Shown here: positions 18,024-24,851 of the stretch, piece by piece
Numbering within the stretch: position 1 is the stretch's first letter
How the letters are laid out: each line of letters starts with the position of its first letter
IMG/VR virus record: IMGVR_UViG_3300006805_000095
Span: 1 to 31,912 of that record
Direction: 5' to 3' (one strand)
Length of the DNA: 31,912 nucleotides
DNA from: a virus
Made by a program: the position numbers and the translations under genes
Notes under the pieces: model-generated
What the model saw: the letters and a program-made list of their open reading frames with translations, nothing else
Told to the model about the DNA's origin: nothing
The model's database searches: none

Positions 18024-18650
18024 ATGAAAATAGAAAACTTACCCGTTAGCTTTAGCACATATATTACTATCACAGATTTAGATACTGGAGTAATATTGTG
18101 CAAAGGGTCAAACGCAATACACCAGGAAAATATGAGCCAAGCAATTGCTGAATCAATGGCACGTGGCTCAAACTTCTTTATCAGTGAAATTCACTTTGGT
18201 CGCGGCGCAAGTACCACATCAACTGATGGCACTATTACATACAAATTGCCAAACGTATCAGGTAGTAGTGCAAACTTGCATAAGGATTCATACTTTAGAG
18301 TAGTTGATGAGGAAGATTTAAATAACCCCGACGCCTCTGCAAACAAAGTATCAGTTTTGCATACTGCTGGAACAACATATACTGATATAGTTGTTACTGC
18401 AACGCTTGACTATACTGATCCAATTGCAAATGATACAGTTTTTAACATTGTAAACAGCACAGAGCAAAGTTTAGATGCAACTACATTAGTTGACGGCGAG
18501 TTTGTATTTGACGAAATTGGACTAAAGACTCGCGGATCAGCAGGATTGAATACTGGTAAATTATTGACACACTTTATTTTTCACCCAGTGGAAAAGACAA
18601 GTGGTCAGCGAATCCAAATTGACTACGTACTCAGAGTGCAAGCTGGTTAA
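18024..18650 (+). CDS. Predicted virion (tail/fibre-associated) protein
   Basis: 208 residues, function not recognised. It opens with a beta-rich segment (STYITITDLDTGVILCKG). The C-terminal third (FDEIGLKTRG, LLTHFIFHPVEK, IQIDYVLRVQ) resembles short structural proteins found beside tail fibre genes in marine T4-like phages. No signal peptide, membrane segment or catalytic motif is visible. Its own late box, and its place between the giant structural gene and a tail-fibre gene, argue for a virion component such as a fibre adaptor; that is inference. A near-perfect hairpin lies within the gene at 18371-18395 (AACAAC, one bulged A, TATA, loop CTGA, TATA, GTTGTT). Confidence 0.6.
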   Translation: MKIENLPVSFSTYITITDLDTGVILCKGSNAIHQENMSQAIAESMARGSNFFISEIHFGRGASTTSTDGTITYKLPNVSGSSANLHKDSYFRVVDEEDLNNPDASANKVSVLHTAGTTYTDIVVTATLDYTDPIANDTVFNIVNSTEQSLDATTLVDGEFVFDEIGLKTRGSAGLNTGKLLTHFIFHPVEKTSGQRIQIDYVLRVQAG

Positions 18651-18662
18651 ATTGGATCTAAA

Positions 18663-18669
18663 CTAAATA
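18663..18669 (+). promoter_or_regulatory. Late promoter box (CTAAATA) for the tail-fibre gene
   Basis: CTAAATA lies 32 bases before the ATG at 18701. The predicted start point at about 18675 gives a 26-base leader that includes the ribosome site AAAAGGAA (18686-18693). This is the conventional arrangement, unlike the boxes at 5917 and 18012. Confidence 0.65.
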
Positions 18670-18700
18670 TACGAAGGCATTAGCCAAAAGGAACGAAGAA

Positions 18701-19762
18701 ATGGCATACGAAGTAAACAAAACAAATGGTGACGTGTTAGTTAACCTTATCGACGGGGAAATTGACAATACAACAACCAGTCTTAACCTACTGGGCAAGA
18801 ACTATCTTGGTTATGGTGAACTAATTGCTGAAAACTTTGTTCACTTGCTGGAAAATTTTGCGAGTAGCATTGCTCCAGCAAATCCAGTAATTGGGCAGAC
18901 GTGGTTCAATACTGGCGAAAACAGATTGGCAGTACGTGACGGCGACGAAAACTGGAAAACAATTGCACAGTTAATAGCAAAAGCCAGTCGACCAGCAGAA
19001 ACAGCCCGCCTTGGCGACTTCTGGTACGATACCACAAACAAAGCATTGAAGATCTATACAGCTGACGTGGCATTACCAACTTCAAATAACGGTTGGGTAA
19101 ATGTTGGTGCATTTCAAGGCGGCAGCGGCATTGCGTTCCTTGAACTATTGGATACAGCAACTCCTCCAGCCATGCATAAAGTTGTTGCAATTTATACAAA
19201 CTACATTTGTGTAGCAATGATTAGCACTGATGCAGACTTTACAATTGCTAATTCGCATTCTGTTGCTGGCTTCTCAGTAGTTGGCAAGGGTATTAACATG
19301 AATACTACAGGCAACGATAGTACAGCATTTAATCCAAACGCATTTAAATTACGTGGTATCTCTATGGAAGCTGAATTCGCTGACGTTGCTGAGATTTACG
19401 TAGGCGATGCAAGTTACGAAGCAGGTACATTAGTATCACTTGGTGGCGCAGCTGAAGTGACTCAAACAACTGGTTACGCTGATACAAACATTTTTGGCAT
19501 CGTATCAACACGTCCTGCGTACTTAATGAATGCTCGCCTAAAACACAATAAAAACGCATTGCCAATTGCAGTTGCTGGCCGCATTCCAGTTAAAGTAAAA
19601 GGAGAAGTTAAACGTGGCGACAGACTTATTGCAAGTGATGTTCCTGGTGTTGCACAAGTTGCGCCAGCTGATGTTGCAGCATGGGCAATCATTGGCCGCA
19701 GCCTAAGCGACTTTACTGGTAGTGATATTGGTATGGTCGAGGCTGTTATCGGAGCTCGTTAA
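18701..19762 (+). CDS. Tail-fibre-like protein
   Basis: 353 residues. The N-terminal ~110 residues have the pattern TTSLNLLGKNYLGYGELIAE, then an ENFA segment, NPVIGQTWFNT and GDFWYDTTN, which recurs in long tail-fibre proteins of marine T4-like phages. The C-terminal part from about residue 223 (AEIYVGDASYEAGTLVSLGG, GIVSTRPAYLMN, VAGRIPVKVKG, KRGDRLIAS) is a conserved fibre-end domain I associate with trimerisation or auto-processing domains of phage fibres. There is no obvious receptor-binding tip after it, which suggests a short fibre or a fibre base. Expressed from its own late box at 18663; followed four bases later by the glycine-tyrosine-rich gene. Confidence 0.7.
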   Translation: MAYEVNKTNGDVLVNLIDGEIDNTTTSLNLLGKNYLGYGELIAENFVHLLENFASSIAPANPVIGQTWFNTGENRLAVRDGDENWKTIAQLIAKASRPAETARLGDFWYDTTNKALKIYTADVALPTSNNGWVNVGAFQGGSGIAFLELLDTATPPAMHKVVAIYTNYICVAMISTDADFTIANSHSVAGFSVVGKGINMNTTGNDSTAFNPNAFKLRGISMEAEFADVAEIYVGDASYEAGTLVSLGGAAEVTQTTGYADTNIFGIVSTRPAYLMNARLKHNKNALPIAVAGRIPVKVKGEVKRGDRLIASDVPGVAQVAPADVAAWAIIGRSLSDFTGSDIGMVEAVIGAR

Positions 19763-19766
19763 TATA

Positions 19767-20930
19767 ATGGCTACCTATCCAGCACTTGGTACGCTATTAA
19801 AAACTGCTTGCATTGGCTTTAATAAAATTGGATACTATGCAGACGGTCTAGGTAGCGAGTATACTAAAGTAATTGCTTATAATAGTGCCGAATGTGGATA
19901 TGTTCCAATTCGCTCAACAAGTAACGAAGCACGCGCCCGCAAGACCAACAAAGATCACTTCAACGAATTGACAACAAACGTCAACGAACTGTTTGGTGAC
20001 ATACATACTGGCATTAGCCCGTCGACTGATATCGACGAGCAAGATGCTAGTAAATGGGGCTGGGGCGGAGAGAATGTTGATTTGATTGCAAAAGGCAATA
20101 AAATTACTGCGGCCCATACCAACGAACTTGTCAATCGTATTAATATTAGTACATATCGTACAAACAGTAGCGATCAGGAAATTGTAATTGTAGCACAGGG
20201 CGAAACTATTAATGCTCAGTTGTATAATACTATGACAACACTGCTCGACGGAGCTCGCAATATAAGAAATAATGTTGATCCAAGTCTAACAACGTTATCA
20301 ACGCTTGCAACATATGAGTATCCACATACCTGGACGCATTCGATTGGAAACACAATAGCATTGAATTTTGGCGGATATGATTCTGCTCGCCATTTCTTTA
20401 ATGCAGGTGGCGATATTCGTTTAACGTTTAATATTGCTGATGGCAGCGGTGCTGGCTATAGCGTATGGCGTGGAATTGTAATTGATATGGGAACGCTCAG
20501 ATTCAATGGTGATAGTTGTGTTAGCTTAAACTCTCGTGGCATTAGTCAAGATATAGGTGCAAACGAACTATTAGCAACTGAACAGCTACTATATACAAGC
20601 CCTACTGGCAGCGGTGGCGGAGGCTATGGCGGCTATGGCGGATACGGAGGCTATGGCGGGTATGGAGGCTATGGCGGCTATGGCGGATACGGAGGCTATG
20701 GCGGATACGGAGGCTATGCATCAAGCCGTTTAAAAATATATGGATACATTGAAAACGGTAATTTAGCATTACGAGTTGATATGGACCACGCAGGCCTTGG
20801 AACTATTGTCAAGGGTGTTGTTGCAATGACTGTTGCAATGAGTCATCCGTCAACTACAACTGAGAATACTGTCACATTAGAGATCCCAACTCCTGCAATC
20901 AGATTGAGTTCACCCTGGCGCGAAGTATAA
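19767..20930 (+). CDS. Predicted tail/adhesin protein with Gly-Gly-Tyr repeat
   Basis: 387 residues from ATG 19767, four bases after the previous stop. The frame runs back to 19722, but that would overlap the fibre gene. It is not recognised as a named family. Residues 1-283 are a mixed domain with FNELTTNVNELFGDIHTGIS and NKITAAHTNELVNRIN segments that look like helical packing. Residues 285-317 are eleven uninterrupted GGY units preceded by extra glycines. A beta-rich C-terminal domain of ~70 residues follows, ending in RLSSPWREV. Glycine-rich segments occur in T-even gp38 adhesins, where they present receptor-binding loops, so a host-recognition role is plausible by position and composition; no homology to gp38 is visible. 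A hairpin and late box follow the stop. Confidence 0.6.
   Translation: MATYPALGTLLKTACIGFNKIGYYADGLGSEYTKVIAYNSAECGYVPIRSTSNEARARKTNKDHFNELTTNVNELFGDIHTGISPSTDIDEQDASKWGWGGENVDLIAKGNKITAAHTNELVNRINISTYRTNSSDQEIVIVAQGETINAQLYNTMTTLLDGARNIRNNVDPSLTTLSTLATYEYPHTWTHSIGNTIALNFGGYDSARHFFNAGGDIRLTFNIADGSGAGYSVWRGIVIDMGTLRFNGDSCVSLNSRGISQDIGANELLATEQLLYTSPTGSGGGGYGGYGGYGGYGGYGGYGGYGGYGGYGGYGGYASSRLKIYGYIENGNLALRVDMDHAGLGTIVKGVVAMTVAMSHPSTTTENTVTLEIPTPAIRLSSPWREV
20619..20717 (+). repeat. Eleven tandem 9-base units coding Gly-Gly-Tyr
   Basis: Eleven consecutive codon triplets GGN-GGN-TAY with no interruption. The units are not identical (GGC, GGA or GGG; TAT or TAC), so the amino-acid pattern is kept while the DNA varies. 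The tract could change length by slippage in units of three residues without frameshift. Confidence 0.95.
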
Positions 20931-20941
20931 TTGGTTAGACC

Positions 20942-20979
20942 GTATTCTATGCGTTGGTAAATAACAACGCATAGAATAC
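20942..20979. repeat. Perfect 15-bp inverted repeat enclosing a late promoter box
   Basis: GTATTCTATGCGTTG (20942-20956) and CAACGCATAGAATAC (20965-20979) are exact reverse complements. The eight-base loop GTAAATAA contains the late box GTAAATA. It lies in the 61-base gap after the GGY gene, with no T tract. It could stabilise the upstream mRNA 3' end, and in supercoiled DNA could extrude as a cruciform with the promoter box in the loop. Confidence 0.95.
20957..20963 (+). promoter_or_regulatory. Late promoter box (GTAAATA) driving the accessory cassette
   Basis: GTAAATA lies 29 bases before the ATG at 20992, with AGGAAA (20983-20988) as ribosome site. The predicted start point (~20969) falls inside the right arm of the surrounding inverted repeat, so transcripts from here lose the left arm and cannot form the hairpin, whereas read-through transcripts can. 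Confidence 0.55.
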
Positions 20980-20991
20980 TTCAGGAAACCA

Positions 20992-21339
20992 ATGGACAAT
21001 AGACTCAATGATGCGTTAGCGTTTGCTAACTATCGACTAACACTACAAGTACAACGTCAAAACATAGAAGCGCGGATCAATGCCGCACTTCTATTTTCCT
21101 TTCAATCTGCAATTTTTAAAGCTACTCCTGAGCTAATAACTTATATTGACTTTGCAATGCGATCTGACAATGAAACTGTATTTGTTGAAGACCAAAGTAG
21201 TAATGTTATTGAAATTATTGACATTGCTGGGTTTCTTGTGATTGTATTTGACACTTATCAAGCAGCACTAAAGCTAAAACAACAAGAGCAGCATCGTTTA
21301 AAATCAGCCAGAAGCACTGCAAAAATTGTAGGTCTATAA
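20992..21339 (+). CDS. Conserved small phage protein, function unknown
   Basis: 115 residues, mostly helical at both ends. The start RLNDALAFANYRLTLQVQRQ and the end LKLKQQEQHRLKSARSTAKI read as amphipathic, possibly coiled-coil helices around a hydrophobic middle (VIEIIDIAGFLVIVFDTY). Proteins of this size and opening are familiar to me from T4-like phages of marine cyanobacteria, without a known role. The start ATG 20992 is supported by AGGAAA upstream. It opens the accessory cassette and ends two bases before the glycosyltransferase-like gene. Confidence 0.65.
   Translation: MDNRLNDALAFANYRLTLQVQRQNIEARINAALLFSFQSAIFKATPELITYIDFAMRSDNETVFVEDQSSNVIEIIDIAGFLVIVFDTYQAALKLKQQEQHRLKSARSTAKIVGL
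21064..21094. repeat. Inverted repeat with one mismatch inside the small protein gene
   Basis: ATAGAAG-C-GCGG (21064-21075) pairs with CCGC-A-CTTCTAT (21083-21094) with a single C/A mismatch and a seven-base loop. The bases after the right arm are TTTCCTTT. It resembles a weak terminator or attenuator but lies within the coding region, 72 bases after its start. Confidence 0.6.
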
Positions 21340-21340
21340 T

Positions 21341-22219
21341 ATGACTACAAAAGGTTTCATGATGTTCTCTTACAACAACGAACAGTTGGATTATACTCAA
21401 CTGGCACTTGTTGCAGCTTACGCAGTTAAAAAATATATGCCAGACTATCCAGTTGTGCTAGTCACGAACCAGGCAAGTCTCGAGCAATGCAAAACAACAC
21501 ACGGAACTGCATTAATGTCAGCAGCATGGGACGATATTATCGTAACAGACCCGGGCTATGAAAAGAACATGCGACTTCATCATGACGGTGCATACCACAG
21601 CTTCAATGCGCAGTTTACAAACACAAACAAACACGACATTTATAACATCAGTCCGTTTGATGAGACTATTCTAATCGACACTGATTACCTATGCGGTAAT
21701 GCAAACTTAGCAATGCTATTTGGTGGCCAACACGATGTAGCAATGTATCGCGACGCTCGTAATTTACGCAATGAAGAGCCGTATACTACTGAACGCTGGT
21801 TACATTACGCTGGCATTCGCATGTGGTGGAGTACTGTAGTATACTGGCGTAAAAGTGAAGAAGCTGCACACTTCTTCAATACCTGGTTGGCTGTTAAACA
21901 GAATTGGGAATACTATCGCTTCTTATATAAATTTCCCGGCTCTCTATATCGTACAGATTATTCTGCAAGCATAGCAGCCCACATGTGTGATGGATGGCAA
22001 GACGGTGGATTCATTGGGCAGATTCCAAACTTCATGCGTTATCAAGATCAGCGCGATGATGTAGTTGAAGTACTTGGTCCAAATCATTGGGTAATGTTAA
22101 GCAACCTGCCTGAAGAGTGGAAGAACATGGTTGTTGAAATTAAAGGCGAAGATGTGCATTTGATGAACAAGAAAAGCATACTTCGTAATTATGACAAACT
22201 GATGGAAATCTTGTCATGA
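21341..22219 (+). CDS. GT-A-type glycosyltransferase-like protein
   Basis: 292 residues. The N-terminal strand and helix (TQLALVAAYAVKKYMPDYPV, then VLVTNQ) and the segment ETILIDTDYL, with D113-T114-D115 as the metal and nucleotide-sugar-binding DxD motif, follow the layout of small GT-A (GT8-like) glycosyltransferases. Aromatic, acidic stretches follow (GIRMWWSTVVYWRKSEEA). It would transfer a sugar from a nucleotide sugar, but donor and acceptor cannot be read. No membrane segment or signal peptide. It is two bases after the preceding stop and shares ATGA with the next gene, so it is co-translated with the cassette. Confidence 0.65.
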   Translation: MTTKGFMMFSYNNEQLDYTQLALVAAYAVKKYMPDYPVVLVTNQASLEQCKTTHGTALMSAAWDDIIVTDPGYEKNMRLHHDGAYHSFNAQFTNTNKHDIYNISPFDETILIDTDYLCGNANLAMLFGGQHDVAMYRDARNLRNEEPYTTERWLHYAGIRMWWSTVVYWRKSEEAAHFFNTWLAVKQNWEYYRFLYKFPGSLYRTDYSASIAAHMCDGWQDGGFIGQIPNFMRYQDQRDDVVEVLGPNHWVMLSNLPEEWKNMVVEIKGEDVHLMNKKSILRNYDKLMEILS

Positions 22220-22917
22220 CTGTACACATTTTGACTGCCACTGGTCGTGACGAACATGCAACAATCTCAAAATTTGACATTAAATTTGTTGATGCATCAA
22301 TGCCTGTTAACATTATAAATGTAGATGCTGATCCTTACAAGCAAATTAAAGCATTGGCTACAATTGATTATAAAGCCGGTGACATTATTTGTATTGCTGG
22401 AACTTGTTTACGGCACACACCATTTGAAATTGCAAAAATTGCAGCAGCTAACAATATAAATTACATGCCCGGCACAGGAGTAGATCATCGCGGAGTTACA
22501 ATACAGTCTGGTAAAATATATTCTCGTAATGCAATTGAAAAAAACTACAGTACTGCTTGGCCGTATATTATGATTGTTGGCAATCCAGAATCTGCAAAAC
22601 TTAGCTTTGAAATCTTTGAAGAGATCTTATCCGAACTATACTGGCCAAACTACGTACCTGAAGTAATAGCAATTGAACATTTGCTCGCAGCAGTTGCAGC
22701 AGCAGGACATTGGGAAACACCAGAATGGTTTAAAATTGTAGACATGAATATACGTGACCTTGAGTTGGCACACGTAATGTATGCAAGTCACAACTGGGAT
22801 GACTGGATTGCATTTTACCCATCTAACGGAAATTTTAAATTAGAGAACCATGCCCAGTTACTCCCGGTGTGGCTAGCAGATAGTACCAAACCATTGGAAT
22901 ACTGGAAAAATGAGTGA
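22216..22917 (+). CDS. Unknown cytoplasmic protein of the accessory cassette
   Basis: 233 residues, not recognised. The first half alternates short hydrophobic strands and helices (INVDADPYKQIKALATIDY, AGDIICIAGTCLRHTPFEIA), which suggests an alpha/beta fold; VDAD at residues 37-40 might be a DxD-like element but falls in a different place from that of the neighbouring glycosyltransferases. The second half is rich in Trp and acidic residues (EILSELYWPNYVPEVIAIEH, SHNWDDWIAFYPS). Starts inside the previous stop (ATGA) and overlaps the next gene by eight bases. A diverged glycosyltransferase partner is possible but not shown. Confidence 0.55.
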   Translation: MTVHILTATGRDEHATISKFDIKFVDASMPVNIINVDADPYKQIKALATIDYKAGDIICIAGTCLRHTPFEIAKIAAANNINYMPGTGVDHRGVTIQSGKIYSRNAIEKNYSTAWPYIMIVGNPESAKLSFEIFEEILSELYWPNYVPEVIAIEHLLAAVAAAGHWETPEWFKIVDMNIRDLELAHVMYASHNWDDWIAFYPSNGNFKLENHAQLLPVWLADSTKPLEYWKNE

Positions 22918-23416
22918 GATTCAATTTGAAGTCCGTACACGTAAAAAACAACGCCAAGAATTTTGGAGCATTTTTTACGATACTATCACTGGAAAGATTA
23001 AATCAATTGAGCCTGGCCAGCATAATGTAGCAGGAGCAATCGTTGTAAACTATGTCAGGGTTAAGAGTATACTTGCAGGTACAACTAATCAAAATGATTT
23101 TAGAGTCGAGCTCAATGAGAATCTAGGTAGTCTAGACTTAGTTGATATTCGTCGCCCAGCAGAATATAAAAAGAAGCAAGTGTATCAAGGATGGCTCAGC
23201 ACTGCTGAAACAACAGAATCTGCTATTTCTCCGTTACGTGCTACATTGTTTGCAGATACTGGATACATTCGATTCGAAGCTTCGCGACAATGGACTACTA
23301 AAGTAAAAGAAAACTTTGATAAAATACAATTGATTCTCACATTCCATTTTTTATATCGGACAGTGAAGACCCGCACAATCTATATGCGTCAGATAGCATT
23401 GATTTGCAAGAGATAA
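22910..23416 (+). CDS. Unknown protein, upstream half of a frameshifted gene
   Basis: 168 residues in this frame, overlapping the preceding gene by eight bases. The first ~145 residues (FWSIFYDTITGKIKSIEPGQ, then RRPAEYKKKQVYQGWL) look like a real domain. The tail after FHF (about 148-168) is basic and unlike a normal protein end: LYRTVKTRTIYMRQIALICKR split across residues after the T6 run. In the -1 frame from the same point the sequence continues as ISDSEDPHNLYASDSIDLQE and on into the next open frame without a stop. The intended product is therefore probably a protein of about 324 residues spanning 22910-23883. The fused protein belongs to no family I recognise, though its start is reminiscent of virion-associated proteins of marine T4-like phages. 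Confidence 0.6.
   Translation: MSEIQFEVRTRKKQRQEFWSIFYDTITGKIKSIEPGQHNVAGAIVVNYVRVKSILAGTTNQNDFRVELNENLGSLDLVDIRRPAEYKKKQVYQGWLSTAETTESAISPLRATLFADTGYIRFEASRQWTTKVKENFDKIQLILTFHFLYRTVKTRTIYMRQIALICKR
22940..22979. repeat. Inverted repeat, 9-bp arms, at the start of the split gene
   Basis: CGTAAAAAA (22940-22948) pairs exactly with TTTTTTACG (22971-22979). Inside it CCAA (22954-22957) can pair with TTGG (22963-22966), giving a two-tier stem 30 bases after the start codon. Confidence 0.6.
23347..23353 (+). other. Candidate -1 frameshift site T TTT TTA
   Basis: Reading in the frame of the 22910 gene, the bases form T_TTT_TTA, the canonical X_XXY_YYZ slippery heptamer (the same as the HIV-1 gag-pol site UUUUUUA). 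Slipping back one base continues with ATA at 23353 into the frame that ends at 23883. The -1 frame is open from 23323 and the zero frame ends at 23416, so the site lies in the shared window. I see no strong stem within 10 bases downstream, so a homopolymer indel in the sequence or genome is the competing explanation. Confidence 0.55.
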
Positions 23417-23883
23417 TTGAACGTGGCTTTTGGGAAAAAAGATTGTGGGCGTTTATGGATCATGCAATAATACAGAAAATTTTGTATCAAGGGCAGCGTA
23501 TACGAATCAACATGCCACCGGTGGCATCTGGGCTACAGCTTCATCGCATTAGGCAGTACTCGCAATTTTCAAACATCATTGATGAAAAGACTGTGATGAG
23601 CAAGATTGGCTCTGGTAAGCACATCACAGTCTTTTGTAAAGACGGCGGATTATGGGCACAGAGTCATTATGAGAAGGGCGGAGAAATTGATCGAATCGCA
23701 GGAAACTTAACAGTTGCAATCTTGACTCAGCCGGACCCAGATTATTTTTCATGTTGGGCAGAGTTGCCAGCACTGATGTTACGTCAGCCATATCCTTTTG
23801 AAATGATTTCAGTCTGGGCAAACACTGGTGCTCCAAGTGTCTTATATAAAGCAAACAACCTAGATATTGGAGTAATTTCTTGA
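23404..23883 (+). CDS. Unknown protein, downstream half of a frameshifted gene
   Basis: The open frame runs from 23323 to 23883. The only early start inside it is TTG 23404 with no ribosome site, which argues that this is not an independent gene but the -1-frame continuation of the 22910 gene. Read that way it supplies ISDSEDPHNLYASDSIDLQE followed by IIERGFWEKRLW and a C-terminal beta-rich part (HITVFCKDGGLWAQ, LTVAILTQPDPDYFSCWAEL). It has no recognisable catalytic motif. An internal ATG at 23512 could give a shorter 123-residue product. The region holds a 16-bp palindrome (23512-23527) and a 14-bp inverted repeat (23585-23635). The end is coupled to the next gene by overlapping TTGA. Confidence 0.5.
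   Translation: MQEIIERGFWEKRLWAFMDHAIIQKILYQGQRIRINMPPVASGLQLHRIRQYSQFSNIIDEKTVMSKIGSGKHITVFCKDGGLWAQSHYEKGGEIDRIAGNLTVAILTQPDPDYFSCWAELPALMLRQPYPFEMISVWANTGAPSVLYKANNLDIGVIS
23512..23527. repeat. Perfect 16-bp palindrome
   Basis: ATGCCACCGGTGGCAT is self-complementary over all 16 bases and is GC-rich compared with its surroundings. It begins on an in-frame ATG of the downstream half of the split gene, so folding of the mRNA would hide that internal start codon. Confidence 0.7.
23585..23635. repeat. Perfect 14-bp inverted repeat inside the split gene
   Basis: AAAAGACTGTGATG (23585-23598) and CATCACAGTCTTTT (23622-23635) are exact reverse complements. After one A/A mismatch the stem can resume with two pairs, leaving a 17-base loop. 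The arms begin with A4 and end with T4, so on either strand it looks like a stem followed by a U run, the shape of a bidirectional intrinsic terminator, though it lies in coding DNA. Confidence 0.9.
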
Positions 23884-24851
23884 AGACCCCTATTACAGAA
23901 TTTGATATTGTATTCATTAGCTATGATGAACCAAATGCTGATGAGAACTATGCAGACTTATTGGAAAAATGTCCATGGGCTAAACGCAGCCATGGTGTAT
24001 ACGGCAGCGATGCTTGCCACAAAGCCGCTGCTAAATTAGCAGAGACAGAACGTTTTGTTACCATTGATGCAGATAACAAAGTGCGACCAGACTTCTTTGA
24101 ACTTGAATTAGATTTAACTAAATTTGATCGTAGTGATGTACTATCATGGAGCGGGAAGAATATAATTAATGGCCTAGTCTACGGAAATGGTGGCGTTAAA
24201 CTTTGGCCAAAGAAAGTTGTAGAACAAATGCGTACTCACGAAGCAGTTGAAAGCGGCGCAGGGGCAGTGGACTTTTGCTGGGATATTCATTATCATCAGT
24301 TAAACAATATTTACAGTGATGTGTATAACAATGCAACACCGTATCAGGCATATCGTGCGGGCTTTCGCGAAGGCGTTAAATTGGCTCTCATTGATGGCCA
24401 GCCAATGGATTGGCGACAGATTGCAGATCGTAATAATTTTAAAAATCACCGCAGACTATTAGTATGGATGAGTGTTGGTCAAGATGTGCAAAACGGCTTA
24501 TGGGCAATGTACGGCGCACGGCTTGGGTGCTATCTGACAAACTTACGTAAAGACTGGGATTACAAACTAGTAGCAGACTTTGAGTGGCATAATCAATATT
24601 GGTCTGAAACTGTTGCCCCAATGTTTGCTGGCAATGAAGAAATATGCTCAGCATCAAAGTACAGCTGGAGTAAAGAAAAGCTAATGGCCGAAACTATCAA
24701 ACTAGGTAAGTTGTTGCGCCAGGATCTTCGTTTGGACATTGCTGAACTTGATGAAATTGGTAGCAAATTCTTTAAGGCAAGTTATTTTAATCCACACCGC
24801 CTGGCCCCTACGGTCAAAGAAAGCGATGTTGAACAATTTATTGCTGAATAA
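23880..24851 (+). CDS. GT-A-like glycosyltransferase, paralogue A of three
   Basis: 323 residues starting at TTG 23880; GGAG (23869-23872) is seven bases upstream, the TTG overlaps the previous TGA, and no Met occurs in the first 100 residues, so the rare start is well supported. The order DIVFISYDEPNADENYADLL (9-28), ACHKAAAKL (45-53), VTIDADN with D63-A64-D65 as DxD, and YGNGGVKLW (101-109) fits a GT2/GT-A nucleotide-binding half. The C-terminal half shares DFCWD, AYRAGFREGVKL and the ARL-type helix with the paralogue at 25713. It lacks membrane segments. Donor and acceptor are unknown. The nearby tail-fibre genes make virion or host-surface glycans candidate targets, which is inference. 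Confidence 0.65.
   Translation: MKTPITEFDIVFISYDEPNADENYADLLEKCPWAKRSHGVYGSDACHKAAAKLAETERFVTIDADNKVRPDFFELELDLTKFDRSDVLSWSGKNIINGLVYGNGGVKLWPKKVVEQMRTHEAVESGAGAVDFCWDIHYHQLNNIYSDVYNNATPYQAYRAGFREGVKLALIDGQPMDWRQIADRNNFKNHRRLLVWMSVGQDVQNGLWAMYGARLGCYLTNLRKDWDYKLVADFEWHNQYWSETVAPMFAGNEEICSASKYSWSKEKLMAETIKLGKLLRQDLRLDIAELDEIGSKFFKASYFNPHRLAPTVKESDVEQFIAE

Noticed and set aside
19722-19766. 15-codon upstream extension of the GGY protein
   Set aside because: It overlaps the conserved C-terminus of the fibre gene; ATG 19767 lies four bases after that stop, the usual spacing in this genome.
20619-20717. Tandem repeat as CRISPR or iteron array
   Set aside because: Units are 9 bases without spacers, in frame, and degenerate only at synonymous positions; it is a protein repeat.
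23404-23406. TTG as true start of the downstream half of the split gene
   Set aside because: No ribosome site precedes it and conserved-looking protein sequence continues upstream in the same frame to the slippery site.
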